From: Acanthosepion pharaonis
Lineage: Eukaryota > Mollusca > Cephalopoda > Sepiida > Sepiidae
DNA: 64,000 bases
Assembly: GCA_903632075.3 (NCBI GenBank)
Contig: CAHIKZ030004545.1
Span: 2,167,501-2,231,500, forward strand
Direction of reading: 5' to 3'
The notes beneath the pieces were generated by a model. It saw nothing but the letters and a program-made list of their open reading frames with translations. It did not search any database and had not been told where the DNA came from. A program made the translations under genes and the position numbers. This document shows, piece after piece, positions 54,105-64,000 of the stretch (the stretch's first letter is position 1; the number at the start of each line of letters is the position of its first letter).

Positions 54105-54270
54105 TTAGTCCTGGGTATGACGATAAACTACATCCGGCAACAAGGCCTTGGATCGGGAGATTGGAGGTTTTGTGAAGTGTCGAAGCACTTGTTATTCCCA
54201 AGTTTACCCTGACCTGGAGGGGTAGTACCTGTTAGGTTCCAGCTATAGGCAAATAGTGAATCTCCAAACA
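54105..54270. repeat. Dispersed repeat, partner of 7400-7590
   Basis: GACGATAAACTACATCCGGC, CAAGGCCTTGGATCGGGAG, TTATTCCCAAGTTTACCCTG, GTAGTACCTGTTAGGTTCC. Confidence 0.65.
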
Positions 54271-54297
54271 AAAACAAAAGTCTATGAGGGTATAAAA

Positions 54298-54374
54298 ATA
54301 TCTCTATATATAGTATATATAGAAAAATATATCTATATATAGATATATAGAAAAATATATCTATATATAGTAAA

Positions 54375-54432
<58 letters not shown>
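54298..54432. repeat. (AT)n with TATAG-rich repeat
   Basis: 54298-54378 repeats TCTATATATAG and GAAAAATATA units, then pure AT to 54432. Confidence 0.9.
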
Positions 54433-54435
<3 letters not shown>

Positions 54436-54464
54436 ACAATGCCTATTTATTATAAAATTACCAA

Positions 54465-54775
54465 CAATGCACTATTTACATTATTCGGATTATTGGCCGC
54501 ATCTTTGTCGCCATATTTATTACAACGATTCGGCCGTTGTACGCTCCGGCCTTCTTCAGGTGGTTGGAATGTCGATCTGAACCCTTTATTTCGCTCACTG
54601 GGGTAGACTGTTCTATTTCCACGTGTCATGTTTAATGGATGTCAGTTATCAGTTATGTCCAGTTAATTTCCCTCTGCAAGTTCTCCGCTGCCTTATCCTG
54701 GTATTAAACTCACACTCTTTGAATCCTGTTACTGGATCTAACCATACACCTTTATCCAACAATAAATTTTATAAC
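54465..54775 (-). mobile_element. tRNA-SINE of the satellite-progenitor family
   Basis: The minus-strand order is the same as 46720-46998: head at the right (CAGTAACAGGATTCAAAGAG, GTGAGTTTAATACCAGG), body, CTGAAGA (54559-54553), stem-loop, GAAT instead of GAAA, and tail with GGCGACAAAGATGCGGCC and AATGTAAATAGTGC. Confidence 0.7.
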
Positions 54776-55640
54776 AGAATTACTGTTTATCGGTAGTTGA
54801 AGGCATATAAGAACGTTCTTAAACATATTTAATTGAAACCATAAAATTGTGTTCAAAATATTTAAATTTCGACATTAAATAACCCATAGAGTTGTTGATA
54901 TGCCATTAAACTGTATTCCAAAATATAACTTCAACAAAACTACAACATAAAACACACATATCAACGCCTCTAGTAACCATGATCATAAAAAAGCTGAGTA
55001 TCATCTACCATGTATTCAATTTTGAAAGCAGAACATATATCATACCTTTATTACTTAAAAGCTCCCAAGAAAATTACATTTCGGTATTAAATGACCCATA
55101 AGGAGTTGATGTGACGTAAAACAAACAAATCAAATCAAATTGAACGTACTTATTCACCCACAACACATATGCCTCGTAACTTGTTATTGCAATAAGTCTA
55201 TAAGGAGTGATGATAACTTTAAAAAAACAGGGACTTAATACCAGTTCTGTTAGATATCTGCCAGCGTGCTGAGAATTTGGATCGTGACAAATTTTTGTGA
55301 TGTCAACGAACACTTTTTGCCACTTTTGTAATGCTCCTTGTAGTAGAACTTTGTAATCGCAGGTACAACTATAGTAACGGCGTTGAACAATGCCATCAGA
55401 CATTTAATTGAAATGCTCCATCGACAAGTAACCAAATCCGAATAGAGAATAGTGTAGAGAAGAGAATTCCGTATAGTAATAGATGATAGACTAGAAATAC
55501 AATTAGGCGCCAAAAACCTTACTAAACGTGATCCATTTCATTCAGTAAATTCAGCTCACAGGGCGATCTATGTTCAAAGTCAAGTGTCGGCAGTGACACT
55601 TTATTTCTATATAACACAAATGTAAAAATCCTATCCTCTT
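54776..55640. other. No gene seen
   Basis: Several 60-110 codon frames without recognisable motifs (for example 55074-55403 minus). Confidence 0.35.
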
Positions 55641-55643
55641 TCA

Positions 55644-56065
55644 CTATACAGCGGCATCTACTTGGCCAGTTAATATTATACGGATCCACTGAAAAAGACT
55701 CTTAATAGGTGTTGCCTTTTCTGTTATCTCTCCTAAACCCTGTTCTGCCATCCATTTACTCAAGCTCACTAAATATGTTATGCGTTGTTTTCCTTTGTCC
55801 TTCTTATATTCAATCTGTCTTGTGAGTATCCAATTTTCCAAGCCCTCCTTTCTTATTATGTGCCCAAGAAATTTCGACTATCTCTTTCTGATGTTGAATA
55901 TTGTATCCATTTTCTCTAAAACGTCCTCGTTACTCACATGTTCAGCCCATGGTATCCTCATCATCCTACTGTAGAACCAGATTTCTGCTGCTTTAAGTCT
56001 CTTCTTCATCTGCGAGGAGATTGTCCAGTATTCACTGCCATATGGGATGAATGATATTATGTAAT
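55644..56065 (-). pseudogene. LINE ORF2 C-terminus
   Basis: Minus strand from about 56060: WTISSQMKKRLKAAEIWFYSRMMRIPWAEHVSNEDVLEKMDT, a frame change, SKFLGHIIRKGGLENWILTRQIEYKKDKGKQRITYLVSLSKWMAEQGLGEIT, then divergence before the usual RWRAM end. Matches the family at 17955-18376. This is the region C-terminal to the reverse transcriptase fold. Confidence 0.8.
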
Positions 56066-56580
56066 ATTTCAGTATTCTTCTTTGTTTCTAATGAATTATT
56101 TCTGTTTCATTATTCTTTGCTTGGCTTTTGAAAGGCATCTTTCGCTAAACTTTCCGGCCTTTTTTTAAAGCATTTCTCAAATTTAAATTGTTTTAATTGT
56201 TTTTTTTACAAATTATGTACTAAGTTAGCCCAAATGACTTGACCTCACTTTATAGTCCACCAGGTTAACCAATCAAAGACGTAGAATATTCAATCCGTCT
56301 GTAAAAAGGCGGCCATTTTGTTTATTCTACCCAAATGCCCAGTGCAAGCTTGTCAGGCGAAGAGGAACAGAAGGACGAACTACGCTCTGCTACTTTTACC
56401 AAAAAATCCACTGCTAACCTGAACAAAACACATCTATACTCAAAGACGACCGTCATCATGAACAACAGTTTTTTTGTTTTTTATCTCAAAATTTTTGTTA
56501 TTGTAACCTTCAAGAGCTCCTGTAAAATTCGATTGATTTCCTGTTATATAAGCTATACTTAAGGTTATATGTTCACAAAT
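56066..56580. other. No gene seen
   Basis: No recognised feature. Confidence 0.4.
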
Positions 56581-56585
56581 CTTAT

Positions 56586-56930
56586 ACAGGGTGTTTCAAA
56601 AAATTTGATATCATTTCGCAATTAACTTTGTTAGATCTCCTTCAAATGACTTCAAATTTTAATAGCATCTTATGTTTAATGTTTTTTTATGATGTCTTTA
56701 TTTTTGTCTTTTTGTTTTTGTATTTTATGTTCTTTAATCATTAATCTTTTCTTTACAGGTATAAAAATGCTATTTACTAGAAGAGAAAAGGCGTTTTTTA
56801 GATATCTTTTGAATTTCTCATTCAGATTTGGAAGAATAAATCTTATGATCGTACTTTTTAATTTCATTTGCCTTAATTTGTACTTTCTGTGATCTCAAAG
56901 GATATCAAATTTTTTGACAAACTCAAGGTT
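56586..56930. mobile_element. MITE with TTTCAAAAAATTTGATATC ends
   Basis: The left ACAGGGTGTTTCAAAAAATT..GATATCA is mirrored at the right by GATATCAAATTTTTTGACA. About 340 bp, AT-rich, no transposase. Confidence 0.55.
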
Positions 56931-57029
56931 TTTAAACCGATGTTACTCAATTTACAATTCGAACAACTTTTTGATATTTGAAGGAACGTTTGAAACGTGT
57001 ATAGGACATTGTTGTGAAGAATAATTAAT

Positions 57030-57235
57030 TTTCGAAGAAAATTGTGCGGGATAATGAAACAAAAGAAAAAGTCATTTGGTCATAACATGTTTAACTGGAA
57101 AATGGTTAAATTCACCAATCAAAGAACACTATCGCTACAGTAAAACATGGAGATGGTTGCTTGATGTTCGGGTGTACTTTTGGCAAAAAATTCTTCTGGA
57201 TGATTTGTTAAAGGTGGTGGCATCACAATAAAGGA
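57030..57235 (+). pseudogene. Tc1-type transposase fragment
   Basis: SFGHNMFNWKM, then SKNTIATVKHGDGCLMFGCTFG, corresponding to the FG....R..WR and NT..TVKHGGGS.M.WGCF region of Tc1 transposases; frameshifted and ending soon after (KKFENENIL). Confidence 0.6.
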
Positions 57236-57490
57236 GCAATAAAAGCGGTCAGGAAGAAATTTGAGAATGAAAACATTCTGAATTGAAGGAACCGATATGA
57301 ACGACGGAGACACGATCCCAACCTATATGAACGAGAATGATATTTGAAGGAACTGAAACCGACAAACAAACGACAATGATATTTGAAGAGGTCTGCAAAT
57401 GAAGGAGGCGCCGTTGGACAAAATGAACGACAAAAAATATTTGAAGGGGTCTAACGAATCTGTGGCACCATTGAGCCACATGGACGACAA
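57236..57490. repeat. Degenerate tandem repeat
   Basis: Units of roughly 50-65 bp share GAACGA(C/G)AATGATATTTGAAG and GGAACTGAAACCGA-like strings. Confidence 0.55.
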
Positions 57491-57619
57491 TGAACTAAAC
57501 AGTCAAATTTAATTTAAACATGGTTGAAGCCCAATCAAAATGAGAAAATCTCTATTTTTTCCAAAGAAATGTACAAAAGAAGAAATGTTAAACGTAAGAA
57601 TCATAGTGGGGAAATTTTT

Positions 57620-57860
57620 AATCAAAGACAGGGATATTCTAGAAGGAACCGGAGACACGATCCCAATCAGAGAATGAGGGACAAATCCCTACTCCTGTTC
57701 AATAGGCAGGTGTGGATCACGAACCGGACGATAGGCGAACCTATCTACTCCAAATGAGGAGAAAAAAAGAAGAAATAATAAATAAAAACAGGAAACAAGT
57801 TGAAGTTAGAAGGAACCAGAGCAATTAAAAGAAACAAGTTTCAAAAGACCGGGGAAGATT
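57620..57860 (+). repeat. Dispersed repeat (family of 43650-44230)
   Basis: GGACAAATCCCTACTCCTGT, CGAACCGGACGATAGGCGAA, AACAGGAAACAAGTTGAAGT, and AAAAGACCGGGGAAGATTGT. Confidence 0.6.
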
Positions 57861-57989
57861 GTGAACCATTATGAAATAATTACGATAATGTATTTAATGC
57901 TGTGGGATTTTAATATGCTTCTCTTTGGGTCGTTCATTAGATTGTAAATATATAAAATAATGTAGTCACTGATAGTAAAGCGTGTTGAC

Positions 57990-58350
57990 CGATTTTAAAT
58001 GTGAATTAAGTTTAAGCGTCTAATAATTTTTTTTTCTTTTTCTTTCAGATTAAAAACTTATGTCTTTAGAAATTTCAACCATGGAAAGATTAACAATCAA
58101 ACAATGTGTTAAAGTTATCGAAGCCTATAACGAAAATGGACGTTCAAACAGAAATGCATTTCCCACACTTCACGATTTTTTTTTGTCAACATAATCGACC
58201 AACCGAGAGTGTAATTGGAAACGATGTAACGTTGTTGTGGAGAGGGTTCAATTCCTGCGCGCGATCACGAATAGAGACGTCTGGATTTTCGGCCACATTC
58301 TCGTGCACTGCAGCAATGTTTTCAGCTGAATGGCATAAATTATCATAGTG
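57990..58350 (+). pseudogene. mariner-type transposase N-terminus, rearranged
   Basis: A pyrimidine tract and CAG at 58046-58048 look like a 3' splice site. From 58081 the frame reads MERLTIKQCVKVIEAYNENGRSNRNAFPTLHDFF, then shifts to CQHNRPTESVIGN, the helix-turn-helix of an IS630/mariner family. From about 58245 the strand switches: on the minus strand 58345-58250 reads SAENIAAVHENVAENPDVSIRDRAQE, the next part of the same kind of protein. So the second half is inverted. Confidence 0.65.
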
Positions 58351-58620
58351 TTACTTTATATGGTCACATGGGTTCCTTGACATTTTATAAACTTCAGTCT
58401 TTCTGTCACTGATTTTTTTTAAAAAAAGCTTCTAGTGTTTCAGCGTTAATTGCAGCAGATTTTATTGCTTTTATTTGCTTGGACATTGTTTTTTATTCTC
58501 ATATACATATCTGTTAATGATGTATCACAAGTTTTCTTTCGATTAATATTTGTAAAGGCCGGGGGAGATTCAATTAAATTTGGAATTAACTGAAGCATAT
58601 ACGGTGTTCCAATACCTTGC
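58351..58620. other. Unassigned; minus-strand frame
   Basis: The minus frame 58446-58652 (68 codons) reads through AFTNINRKKTCDTSLTDMYM; no family recognised. Confidence 0.3.
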
Positions 58621-58800
58621 ACCGATTTTAAATGTGAATTAAGTTTAAGCATTTAATGATTTTTTTTCATTTTCTTTCAGATTTAACAACTTAAGTCTTT
58701 GGCAATTTCAACCATGGAAAGATTAACAATCAAACAACGTGTTAAAGTTATCAAAGCCTATTACGAAAATGGACGGAATTTGATAAGGAATTTATTAACA
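58621..58800 (+). pseudogene. Second copy of the transposase N-terminal exon
   Basis: Repeats 57990-58140: GATTTTAAATGTGAATTAAG, splice-acceptor-like TTTTCTTTCAG ending at 58680, MERLTIKQRVKVIKAYYENGR from 58714. Truncated after 29 codons. Confidence 0.65.
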
Positions 58801-58937
58801 AATTTACCCTCTTGAAGTAATGGAAGCAGCTCGTTTTAAGAAAATAAATTAGAATTTTTAAAGTCAGTAGTTTTAATGTATTGCTATGAAGAGGAAATGT
58901 TCATACAACAGATTAAATGATCTGACACAAAATAATA

Positions 58938-59530
58938 TTCGAAATGTTTAAGACAAAGTTAAGAGAGCTCGTCGCTAACTAAATGGATAATATGTTTTGA
59001 ATACATTCAAAAGTAGATGAAGAGATAATTTGAAATACTTAGCTTTCTTGGATTTGTTTAGAAGTGCATCATGATGGTTAGCGGTCGATAATATAATTTG
59101 CGAGTAATTTTACACTGGCGAGGACTACAACGCTAGTCTCGATGAAATGAAACGAAACCTTTCATATGACTTCAGATAATCTTCTGCTTAATTTAGTTTT
59201 CTTCCTCATTTTATATCAAAAAGAATTTCGCTTAGGCTCGAAGACAAAGGTAAGAGAGTTTGTTGTTCACAGAAGGATATACGATTGCATACATTCAAAA
59301 TTTGACGAGGGGAAATAGTTGGAAATATTTAACTTTCTTGTATTGTTGAAATAAAGTCCCTTGAAAGTGCCAAGTGCTTTGTTAAGGCCGATAATATAAT
59401 TGGCGAGTAATTTGACACTGGCGAAAATCTGAATGCTGCGCGCGTCAGCAGAAACAAAACCTTTCATATGATTTGAGAGACTTTTCTCTTGTTGAGTTTA
59501 ATTTTTTTTTTCCTTATTATATATCAAAAA
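58938..59530. repeat. Tandem duplication of about 300 bp
   Basis: Two units, near 58938 and 59240, share AGACAAAG(T/G)TAAGAGAG, TACATTCAAAA, CCGATAATATAATT.GCGAGTAATTT.ACACTGGCGA, and AAACCTTTCATATGA. Confidence 0.85.
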
Positions 59531-60030
59531 CGATTTCGCATAGACTCGCTATTTTCTTTCATTTTTCAAGGCTCAACATCTAATTTATGTTAAGTCAAGA
59601 TTTTCATTGGTAAAAAAAAACAAAAACAAAACACATAGGCTTACGGGCTTGCTTCCGTTTTTTCTTATCTCGTCCGCCAATCTCTGTGAAGGCAAGGTTT
59701 TCATTAGTTCAAATTTCGCATAGGCACGCTATTTTCTTTTTTTTTCTTTTTTGTCTTTTTTCTAGGCTCAGCGGATAATTTCCTTTAAGACAAGGTTTTC
59801 ATTGGTCAAAAAGAAATTTCACATAGGCTAACGAGTTTGCTTCTATATTTTTCTCATCTCGCTCGTCAATCTCTGTGAATGCAAGGTTTTCTTTAATTCA
59901 AAATAATTTTCTTATAGGCTCGCTATTTTCTTTTCTTTCTTTTTTCTAGGCTCAATGTCTAATTTCTATGAAGACAAGGTTTTCATTGGTCCAAATAAAT
60001 TTGACATAGGTTCGCAAATTTCTTTGCATC
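59531..60030. repeat. Two-part higher-order tandem repeat, period about 195 bp
   Basis: Sub-unit A (AGGCTCGCTATTTTCTTT..GGCTCA....TAATTT..GAAGACAAGGTTTTCATTGGTC) at about 59537, 59709 and 59911 alternates with sub-unit B (CATAGGCTTACGGGCTTGCTTC..CAATCTCTGTGAAGGCAAGG) at about 59630 and 59820. Confidence 0.8.
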
Positions 60031-60339
60031 TTTTTCTTCAGCTCACCCGAATTTAAAGGGAGTTATTATTATTTTGTACCCAACACAAATCTACGTACCC
60101 CTTATGATTAATAGTTGACTGCGCTGTTTCAGTTTATCGCGTGTTCTTACGAAATTAATGCGAAAAAAATGTGTAATAGGTGAATCCTGATATACATAAA
60201 TAAATGAGAAATAAGTAGACAGATGTCGAAATAAAAAAATATATTAGTTCTTTGAATAAGCTCTCGCTGATTTTTCATGGAAAGTAATGATTTACTTACA
60301 AAAATTAACAAGAAACATGTAACTGAAAGTACTGTCCAT

Positions 60340-61800
60340 TACTTTTTCCCATCTTTCTGGTAGCATTTGAATTCTACGTCGGAAAAAACGACACGTCTTT
60401 TGAGGCTAACCACGAGTCGACCCATTTTTTTGACATCTTCATAAGAATGAAAGTGATGCTCAGCCAGGCTATGTGCCATCGATCGGAACAAGTAATAATC
60501 AGACGGGGTAATGTCTGGTAAATATGGCGGGTGGGGTTAGAATTCCCATTTAAACGTTTCCAAATATATTTCCACACGTTTTGTAACATGTGGCCTAGCG
60601 TTGTCATGTTGCAAAATCACTTTGTTGTGTATAGCGGCCGTTTGTTCTTCAATGTTCGGCTCAAACGCATCACTTGTAGTCAATAGCGATCTCCAGTGAT
60701 AGTTTCGGTCGGTTTGAGCAGCTCATAATAAACTATACCCTAGATGATCCCACCAAATGCAGAGCAGAAGCTTCGAGCCATGGATATTCGGCTTTGCCGC
60801 CGATATTGATGCATGGCCGTGCTTACTTATACCCCATCTTCTACGCTTAAGATTATCGTAGAGCATCCACTTTTCATCGCCGGTCACGATAAGATGCAAT
60901 ATACCTTTCCTTTTCTGCCGTTGAAGCAGCTGTTTACACGTGACAAGAAACCGTTCGACGTCTCTCAGATTCAAATCGTATCGCACCCAAGGTCCTTGCT
61001 TTTGAATCATTCCTAATGATTTCAAACGTTTCAGAATTGTTGTGTGGCCAACTCCTAATGTTTCTGCAAGTTCAACTTGCGCCTGACATAAGTTAATCTC
61101 CAATTCTTTGTCTTCAAATTTCCTTTATCTTCAGCATCAAAATTGTTGTGGTGCCCTCCCTCTAAAGAGTCTATGTTAGACTCTTCCGCCTACTATAAGA
61201 TTAGTAGGACAGAAGGCTTCGGGGAACTGTGGATAGATTAGCAGTAGTTCATTTGATACACTCACACTAGTTGTGTAATACTCTTCTGGGGTACTTACTG
61301 TTTAATATACGATATATCTGCAAACCTGTTTTTTGTTATTACTTAACAATTTATTTAAAATGTTGTAAATAAGTAAATGGTTAAGTAATAACAAAAACCA
61401 GGTTTGCAGATATATCGTATATTAAACATTAAGTACGCCAGAAGAGTATTACACGACTAGTGAGAGTGTATCGAATGAACTACCGCTCCATCTATTCACA
61501 GTTCCGCGAAGCCTTCTGTTCTACTAATCTTATAGTAGGCGGAAGAGTCTAGAGGGAGGACACCACAACAAAAATCATTATTACTTGTGAAGCGTCTAAA
61601 CCAATCTCTGCATGTTATTTCCGACTGAGCATGGTCGCCGTAAGTCTCAACAAGAATTCTTTGTGCTTCAGCTGCAGATTTCTTTTGAATAAAGTAGTGC
61701 AGTAAAATTCCTCACATATCCACTTTCTTTGGCTCGAAATTCGATATACCTAACGCTATGAAAAGCAAAGTTGTTTACACTTCGGCGAAATGACATACAC
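60340..61800 (-). pseudogene. mariner transposase (DD34D), broken and interrupted
   Basis: From right to left on the minus strand: N-terminal domain YFIQKKSAAEAQRILVETYG..SEITCRDWFRRF (about 61700-61590), interruption by a foldback (61143-61570), second helix-turn-helix VGHTTILKRLKSLG, QKQGPWVRYDLN, LLQRQKRKGILHLIVTGDEKW (first D), AKPNIHGSKLLLCIWWD, then after frameshifts HDNARPHV (second D), PHPPYLPDITPSDYYLF (third D), HFHSYEDVKK and WTVLSV. Catalytic residues are intact but the frame has several breaks, so it is non-functional. Confidence 0.88.
61143..61570. mobile_element. 430-bp foldback/MITE nested in the mariner
   Basis: An almost perfect palindrome: TTGTTGTGGTGCCCTCCC at the left end is mirrored by GGGAGGACACCACAACAA at the right. 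Arms of about 205 bp (TACTATAAGATTAGTAG, ATACGATATATCTGCAAACC) meet around a loop of about 20 bp at 61355-61375. No coding capacity. It separates the two DNA-binding halves of the transposase, so it inserted after the mariner. Confidence 0.88.
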
Positions 61801-62300
61801 TGAATTTCAAGCTTGCTTATAGTACTTCCTTATAGATTCGTTACCATCGGAAACTACATGCACGCAGTTCTGGGAACGCCATCTTTTGGAAAACAGAGAG
61901 AGAACTTATTCAAGGTTTTAATATATAAATAAAAATAAAACTAATTTTAAATTAGAAAGTATCTAAATTAAAAAAAAAACGATAGAGTTTAAATTAAAAA
62001 TCAAGCATACACTCGCTTAACGAGAGTCACGTTTTGTTTCACTAATGAAGATTTTATTATTATTTAAATAAAATCATTTTTTTCCTGCTGAGGTTGATTC
62101 ATTGACGAAACATTTCAAAATAGAATTTTTCTAAACTGACCGATATATTCTCTATATATACCAAAATTTAAAATAATAGACTAAGAATAGTTTGTTTGTA
62201 TAATGAAACTTGACATGACTAAAGTTATTATCAACATTTTTAATTTTACTTACATGGTAAAAGCTAAAGAAAGCAGTGCATAACCTCCCTAACGATCTTG
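61801..62300. other. No gene seen
   Basis: AT-rich spacer. Confidence 0.4.
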
Positions 62301-62304
62301 TGTA

Positions 62305-62405
62305 AACAGATGGCAGAACAGGGATCAGGAGGGGGGTAGCAAAAAGACAAAACTTAACAAGAACTACAAAGGGCAGGAAGTTGTGTAGTGACACAATCAT
62401 CATGA
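62305..62405 (+). pseudogene. LINE ORF2 C-terminal scrap
   Basis: ATGGCAGAACAGGGATCAGG reads MAEQGSGG, then AKRQNLTRTTKGRKL in an adjacent frame, corresponding to WMAEQGLGE...LLRATRDR of the LINE family. Very decayed. Confidence 0.5.
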
Positions 62406-62512
62406 AGGGACAGAAGAAGAAGAAGGAGGAGGAGGAGGAGGAGAAGGGGAGGAGGAGGAAGAAGAGGAGGAGAAGGGGAGGAGGAGGAAGAGGAGGAGGA
62501 GAAGAAGATCAC
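62406..62512. repeat. Polypurine (GGA/GAA)n tract
   Basis: About 105 bp of pure purine on the plus strand built of GGAGGA, GAAGAA and GGGGA units. Mirror-like stretches could form a triplex; no promoter is evident. Confidence 0.95.
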
Positions 62513-62809
62513 ATTTTATTTCACTCGTGTAAAGTCTGTCTTGATAGATTGTCCACCAATATCGGTTGTTTAATAACAAGCTTATAGCGAAAACATTGAC
62601 TAGCATAACAAAATTGTGATATTGTCGATATATAGAGATGGGCAAAGAACCAATTGATTAAAATATAATCTGATTCGGTTTTCAGTAGGAAGGAAGAAGT
62701 ACATTTGAAATTCTTTTCATTGAATGTAGATATTAGTATTCAAGATTGCAAAACGAGTCGAGAGACTCGTGTTATTCTCTTCTCCTTTCTCTCTCTCTTT
62801 CAGTGTCCC

Positions 62810-62812
<3 letters not shown>

Positions 62813-62898
<86 letters not shown>
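62813..62898. repeat. (CA)n-(AT)n microsatellite
   Basis: CA repeat 62813-62840 followed by AT repeat to 62898. Confidence 0.96.
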
Positions 62899-62901
<3 letters not shown>

Positions 62902-63025
62902 GGATTGATGTGAGTTTGTGACCCTGGAATTTCACGCTTTTGCGATCGTCAGACATTGGGGTTTATCTGATGATTGCAAAGCGTGAAACCAAGGGTCTAA
63001 ACTCACCTCAATCCAACTAAATATG
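62899..63025. repeat. Foldback element with hammerhead-like fold on both strands
   Basis: Arms GTTGGATTGATGTGAGTTTG..CACGCTTTTGCGATCGTCAGA and TCTGATGATTGCAAAGCGTG..AAACTCACCTCAATCCAAC. Plus: CTGATGA 62967-62973, GAAA 62985-62988, CC-GG stem III, GTC, TAAAC pairing with GTTTA. Minus: CTGACGA 62952-62946, CGC-GCG stem II, GAAA 62933-62930, CC..GG, GTC, ACA pairing with TGT. Related to 25440-26065. (AT)n arrays on both sides. Confidence 0.65.
62914..62957 (-). ncRNA. Hammerhead ribozyme candidate
   Basis: Minus strand: TGT, CTGACGA, T, CGC, AAAA, GCG, T, GAAA, TTCC-A-GG(G), TC, ACA. Core boxes, stem II (three pairs, with a U-U next to the core), stem III (two to three pairs) and the GUC triplet are all in register; stem I has three pairs. 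Confidence 0.45.
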
Positions 63026-63059
63026 TTAGCGCTATCACTAATATCAAGCTCTTCCAATA

Positions 63060-63120
63060 AGTACCGCGCATATATAATATATAAATATATATATATTTAA
63101 TATATATATATTATATAATT

Positions 63121-63199
<79 letters not shown>

Positions 63200-63315
63200 T
63201 TTTATGACAAAGTCGAATAAGTTTACTTGGGATGCGTTTCGTCCTTCAGTGAATTCGTCCACTGAATTCCTGAAGGACGAAAAGCGTCACACGTAAACTT
63301 TTACACTTTGTCATA

Positions 63316-63356
<41 letters not shown>

Positions 63357-63519
63357 GGATTTTATGACAAAAGTCGAATAAGTTTACTTGGGATGCGTTT
63401 CGTCCTTCAGTGAATTCGTCCACTGAATTCCTGAAGGACGAAAATCGTCACGTACGTCACACTTTGTCATATAAACTTTTATATATATTTGTATATATAT
63501 ATATATATATATATATATG
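63060..63519. repeat. (AT)n arrays with twin hairpins
   Basis: AT-rich arrays at 63069-63198, 63315-63357 and 63493-63519 alternate with two near-identical hairpin units at 63203-63314 and 63364-63475. Each unit has GATGCGTTTCGTCCTTCAGTG and CTGAAGGACGAAAA.CGTCAC, closed by ATGACAAAGTCG / CACTTTGTCAT. The GGAC-GAAA-CG.GTC parts resemble a hammerhead without the CUGANGA box. Confidence 0.85.
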
Positions 63520-64000
63520 GTGAGGGGGGAGATGTGAAGGCGGGTGTTGGTAATAATTACGTTCAGTGTATTTTTGAGTTTTACATTTTTTTTAAAATTT
63601 ATCATCCGTGTCTGGACTCATAATCTAGCCGATCTTATTCAGTTTCTCTAAGCTTTTGTTTTATCCATTTTGTTTTATGTTTCCCACATTGTGATAATAG
63701 AAAATCTGCCAAAAAGATGAAATGCTGTAAGAACCTGAATGTAAATTTACCGTGTGAATCAGGTAATCAGTGCACTTTCTAGATATTCTCGCTGAAATAA
63801 ATTGCTTTCTCTTATTTTAACGTGGTATTTTTTTTAAATCGAAATTATGGACAGTCTCATTAAGTTGAACGACTAATTCACTGAATGTGTTGTTTTGTAA
63901 AAGATCCCTTTTGTGTTCATATATTTTTTTTTTAAATTCCTGAAGATTTTCCGATTTATTCACTGTGGCCCTCATTAGTCTTCGGAGCAAATTTTTTCTT
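63520..64000. other. No gene seen
   Basis: No recognised feature to the end of the window. Confidence 0.4.

Noticed and set aside
55074..55403. A 109-codon minus frame as a small gene
   Set aside because: No recognisable domain, no splice or codon-usage support, and random frames of this length are expected in 64 kb.
62381..62645. Proline/serine or glutamate/lysine/glycine-rich frames
   Set aside because: Translations of the (GGA)n polypurine tract.

Overview
This window reads as animal (eukaryotic) intergenic DNA built almost entirely from transposable elements, element relics and tandem repeats. It has very long (AT)n and (GATA)n microsatellites, tRNA-derived SINEs with the general organisation of cephalopod SINEs, Tc1/mariner, pogo/Tigger, piggyBac and Helitron relics, LINE 3' ends and a 5.9-kb satellite. 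The best guess is a coleoid cephalopod, probably an octopus. That is an inference from repeat style only, since no host gene is present to confirm it. I found no convincing host protein-coding gene, no intact transposase and no intact reverse transcriptase.

Layout. 0-6 kb: LINE scraps, a Tc1-type half element, a triplicated tRNA-SINE and a 5S-rRNA-derived array. 6-12 kb: two fused mariner-type fossils, SINEs and a Helitron N-terminal relic. 12-17 kb: a Tigger relic with tandem 16-bp termini, then two families of TTAA-flanked piggyBac-like MITEs and a local segmental duplication. 17-29 kb: LINE and SINE copies, foldback elements beside (AT)n or (GATA)n arrays, and a mariner whose 3' end was amplified about seven times in tandem. 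29-31 kb: a composite 5S-tRNA SINE and a pogo relic. 31.26-37.20 kb: a 98-bp satellite of about 60 monomers. 37-46 kb: a 188-bp pogo-type MITE, SINE arrays and two Tc1 elements with terminal inverted repeats. 46-54 kb: SINEs, a Helitron helicase tail, the C-terminus of a LINE with a restriction-like endonuclease, partly duplicated, a GC-rich hairpin repeat in four tandem copies and a gag-like relic. 54-64 kb: further LINE, Tc1 and mariner relics, including a mariner split by a 430-bp foldback element, and long AT arrays with twin hairpins.

The main theme of the hunt is a recurring secondary-structure signature: a CUGANGA box, a stem-loop, then GAAA. It appears at more than a dozen places in unrelated-looking repeats. 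At several sites (17147-17181, 27179-27225, 39333-39377, 62914-62957, and more weakly 19328-19370) the flanks can also be folded into stem I, stem III and a GUC cleavage triplet, as in type I hammerhead ribozymes. Many of these lie next to (AT)n arrays or inside tRNA-derived SINEs. The 98-bp satellite appears to have grown out of the 3' tail of one such SINE. This fits small non-autonomous hammerhead retroelements (retrozyme- or Penelope-type). All folds were done by eye and need a covariance-model search.
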